From contig CM064653.1 in NCBI GenBank assembly GCA_032717465.1, positions 39,747,555 to 39,811,554 of the forward strand: a stretch of DNA of 64,000 nt, written 5' to 3'. Positions 62,267-64,000 of the stretch are shown piece by piece. Made by a program: the position numbers and the translations under genes. Below the pieces are notes generated by a model. That model saw only the letters and a program-made list of their open reading frames with translations, had not been told where the DNA came from and searched no databases. Position 1 is the stretch's first letter; each line of letters opens with the position of its first letter. Source of the DNA: Coenobita brevimanus. Taxonomy: Eukaryota > Arthropoda > Malacostraca > Decapoda > Coenobitidae.

Positions 62267-64000
62267 AGATCAAAAAAGGCTTTTCAGACTGGAGTGGGTT
62301 AGTCAGTGTCTTCATTAGCACCTTTATTACTAAGATGCTCTTAAGGTGAAAAACTTACAAAACCCTTTGTAGCTTTCTCACAGTCTTTAAAAAATCAGTA
62401 AAACAAGTACCATAGAGGAAATATTTACTAAAATGTATGAAGATGTCAGGATGGCAGTGCACCCAAAACCAATGAAACAAGGTCAAGGCATTAAAACAAC
62501 ATGTAATTTTCTCTTGTTTGGGTCAAAGGATGCCAATGTCAGAACCGAAGGATGTGGCTTTGACAAGTTTGGTACAGTATTATTAAGCTGGTTTGTGTGA
62601 TATCCATTGTCCCTTCGGCTGCATATAGCATCACGGAAATGCTGATCAGTAGACTGCATTGTACATTCCGCAGGAGTCGTGTGAAATATAGTAAACTTTT
62701 CGGTCATTTTTCGTGCCTATGCATGCTTATGCTTGATGAGCAGTTGCGAATTGTCAGTCCGGAGCGTAAACTTTGACTAAAATGTTATCATATTTGGTTA
62801 GGTGTAAGTAGGTCAAAACATGATGAAAACGGAATTTTTAAAACTGGTTTCCCCACATCACGGACACTGGCAATATATGTTTAGGGCCACTACAGCCTAG
62901 GGGTTAACATATAAACTGAATACCAGAGACCATCAAGGTAAACACACGTTTTACTTTCAGCAGTAAAAGCACCTTACCAAATCAACTCTTCTTCCGGATA
63001 GTCTGTTATATTTTTCTGATTATTTCTGAGGTGGTAAATACATGTTTCATGTCAAATCTGTTTCCCCATTGTTTTTTGCTGTTTCCCTGTGACAACTCTT
63101 ATTTATCAGTGAAATGGCAGAAGGGACTGTCCTAACCAAAACCCACCCAATCCTAGCTTAACTGTACCTAATAATTTAACCCAACCTACGGTAAACTTCA
63201 GTTGGGAAATTGGGAAATGAAACCCAACTCTGAATACACTGAGTTTCTTCCATTATGCAGGAAACAATGGTAGGTACAACTTAAGGAACGTGATGATAGC
63301 AGCTGGAGGAAAATTTTTCAGCAGGAAAAGATAATTTACCACCCTAAAAATAGTCAGAAAAATACGGAAAACAAACCCTGAAACTAGTCAGAAAAAATAA
63401 ACCCTGAAAATAGAAAAAATGCTGAACACAAACAGCAGGAATACGAATGGAATTGGTAAGATCTTTCTGCTGCTTCAAGTAAAGCGTACATTTACCACCA
63501 TCAACAAATGAAAAGTTTTTGATCGGCTCACTTCTAGTTTACCGAAAAAGCATGGGAGATCTAAAGTTTCATCAATGTTACCGTCCATACGATACTTGTC
63601 ATGATCATATCGAGGTCGAACTGGAGACTGATGGTATACCAAGGCCCCTCACGTTGTCTTGTAGATTTAAAAGGCGTATCAGCCAGGCGGTGATAATCTT
63701 CGTCCTACCACCTTTCACGTTCACTTCCACGACTTCAGTCCACTGTCCAGTGTTCCCACCAACCACACGTTGTTTTGTTTTTGATAGGCCTTTTGGAGAA
63801 TACGATTTCTACCAAATTTTACGATTGAGTAAGGGTTTCTATGAATACATTATTTCATCCTATAATGTTGTAAGTGTGAATTTCCGTATCACAATGAATT
63901 GGCATAGCTTAAGACAACGTAAAAATAGCCGAGAACGCCATCAAAGCAATGACAGGTGTGTTGCCATAGAAACGAGATGTCGCCACCCGCCTTGGCAACT
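62267..64000. other. Unique-looking terminal stretch, exon-like frames on minus
   Basis: No repeat recognised. Two minus-strand frames look exon-like: 62483-62707 (74 codons, unrecognised) and about 63478-63640, which reads PVRPRYDHDKYRMDGNIDE and continues ETLDLPCFFG before a possible donor at about 63541. Neither matches a family I can name. This may be the 5' region of TRMO or part of a gene continuing beyond the window. Confidence 0.3.
63960..63973 (+). promoter_or_regulatory. RFX X-box-like 14-mer
   Basis: GTTGCCATAGAAAC fits the X-box pattern RTHNYYWTRRNRAC at every position. By base frequencies one to three matches are expected by chance in 64 kb (another is at 5247-5260), so function is uncertain. 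Confidence 0.25.

Overview
This window is animal nuclear DNA, most likely from a decapod crustacean. The evidence is very dense (GA)n, (CA)n, (TA)n and trinucleotide microsatellites, many RTE-type LINEs and tRNA-derived SINEs, small exons in large introns, and no compact gene clusters. The taxon is an inference; no rRNA or mitochondrial marker is present. Only two host genes could be assembled with confidence, and most of the long open frames are repeats or their shadows.

Layout. 1-20.2 kb: almost gene-free, made of microsatellites, four minisatellites (30-, 21-, about 33- and about 32-bp units), a 1.2-kb pyrimidine tract, MITEs and old SINEs. 20.3-23.5 kb (+): a two-exon gene for a cysteine-free secreted protein of 396 aa that I do not recognise. 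24-29.2 kb: a SINE cluster and a LINE (family A, 639-aa frame with an intact FADD reverse transcriptase core). 30.2-59.1 kb (-): a complete TRMO gene (tRNA t6A37 N6-methyltransferase), rebuilt as six coding exons whose phases all join and sum to 1608 nt, or 535 aa plus stop. Its introns hold nearly all the remaining transposons. 59-64 kb: a TTAA-flanked element, another family A LINE fragment, and a unique stretch that may hold the far upstream part of TRMO or a neighbouring gene.

Mobile DNA. Three LINE families, here called A, B and C, are nested like dolls at 33.2-37.7 kb: A sits inside C with an 11-bp target duplication, and C sits inside B. Family A 3' ends carry a (GATA)n tail, and a short non-autonomous element ends in the same sequence. 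At least five SINE families occur: S1 with a preceding hairpin module M, S2 with poly-A, S3 with a (TA)n tail, S4 with (CTA)n-like tails, and S5. DNA transposons include a rearranged mariner, three pogo/Tigger-like elements with TA duplications, and TTAA-ended palindromic MITEs resembling piggyBac derivatives, one of them nested inside a pogo-like element. Family labels are mine; no database search was possible.
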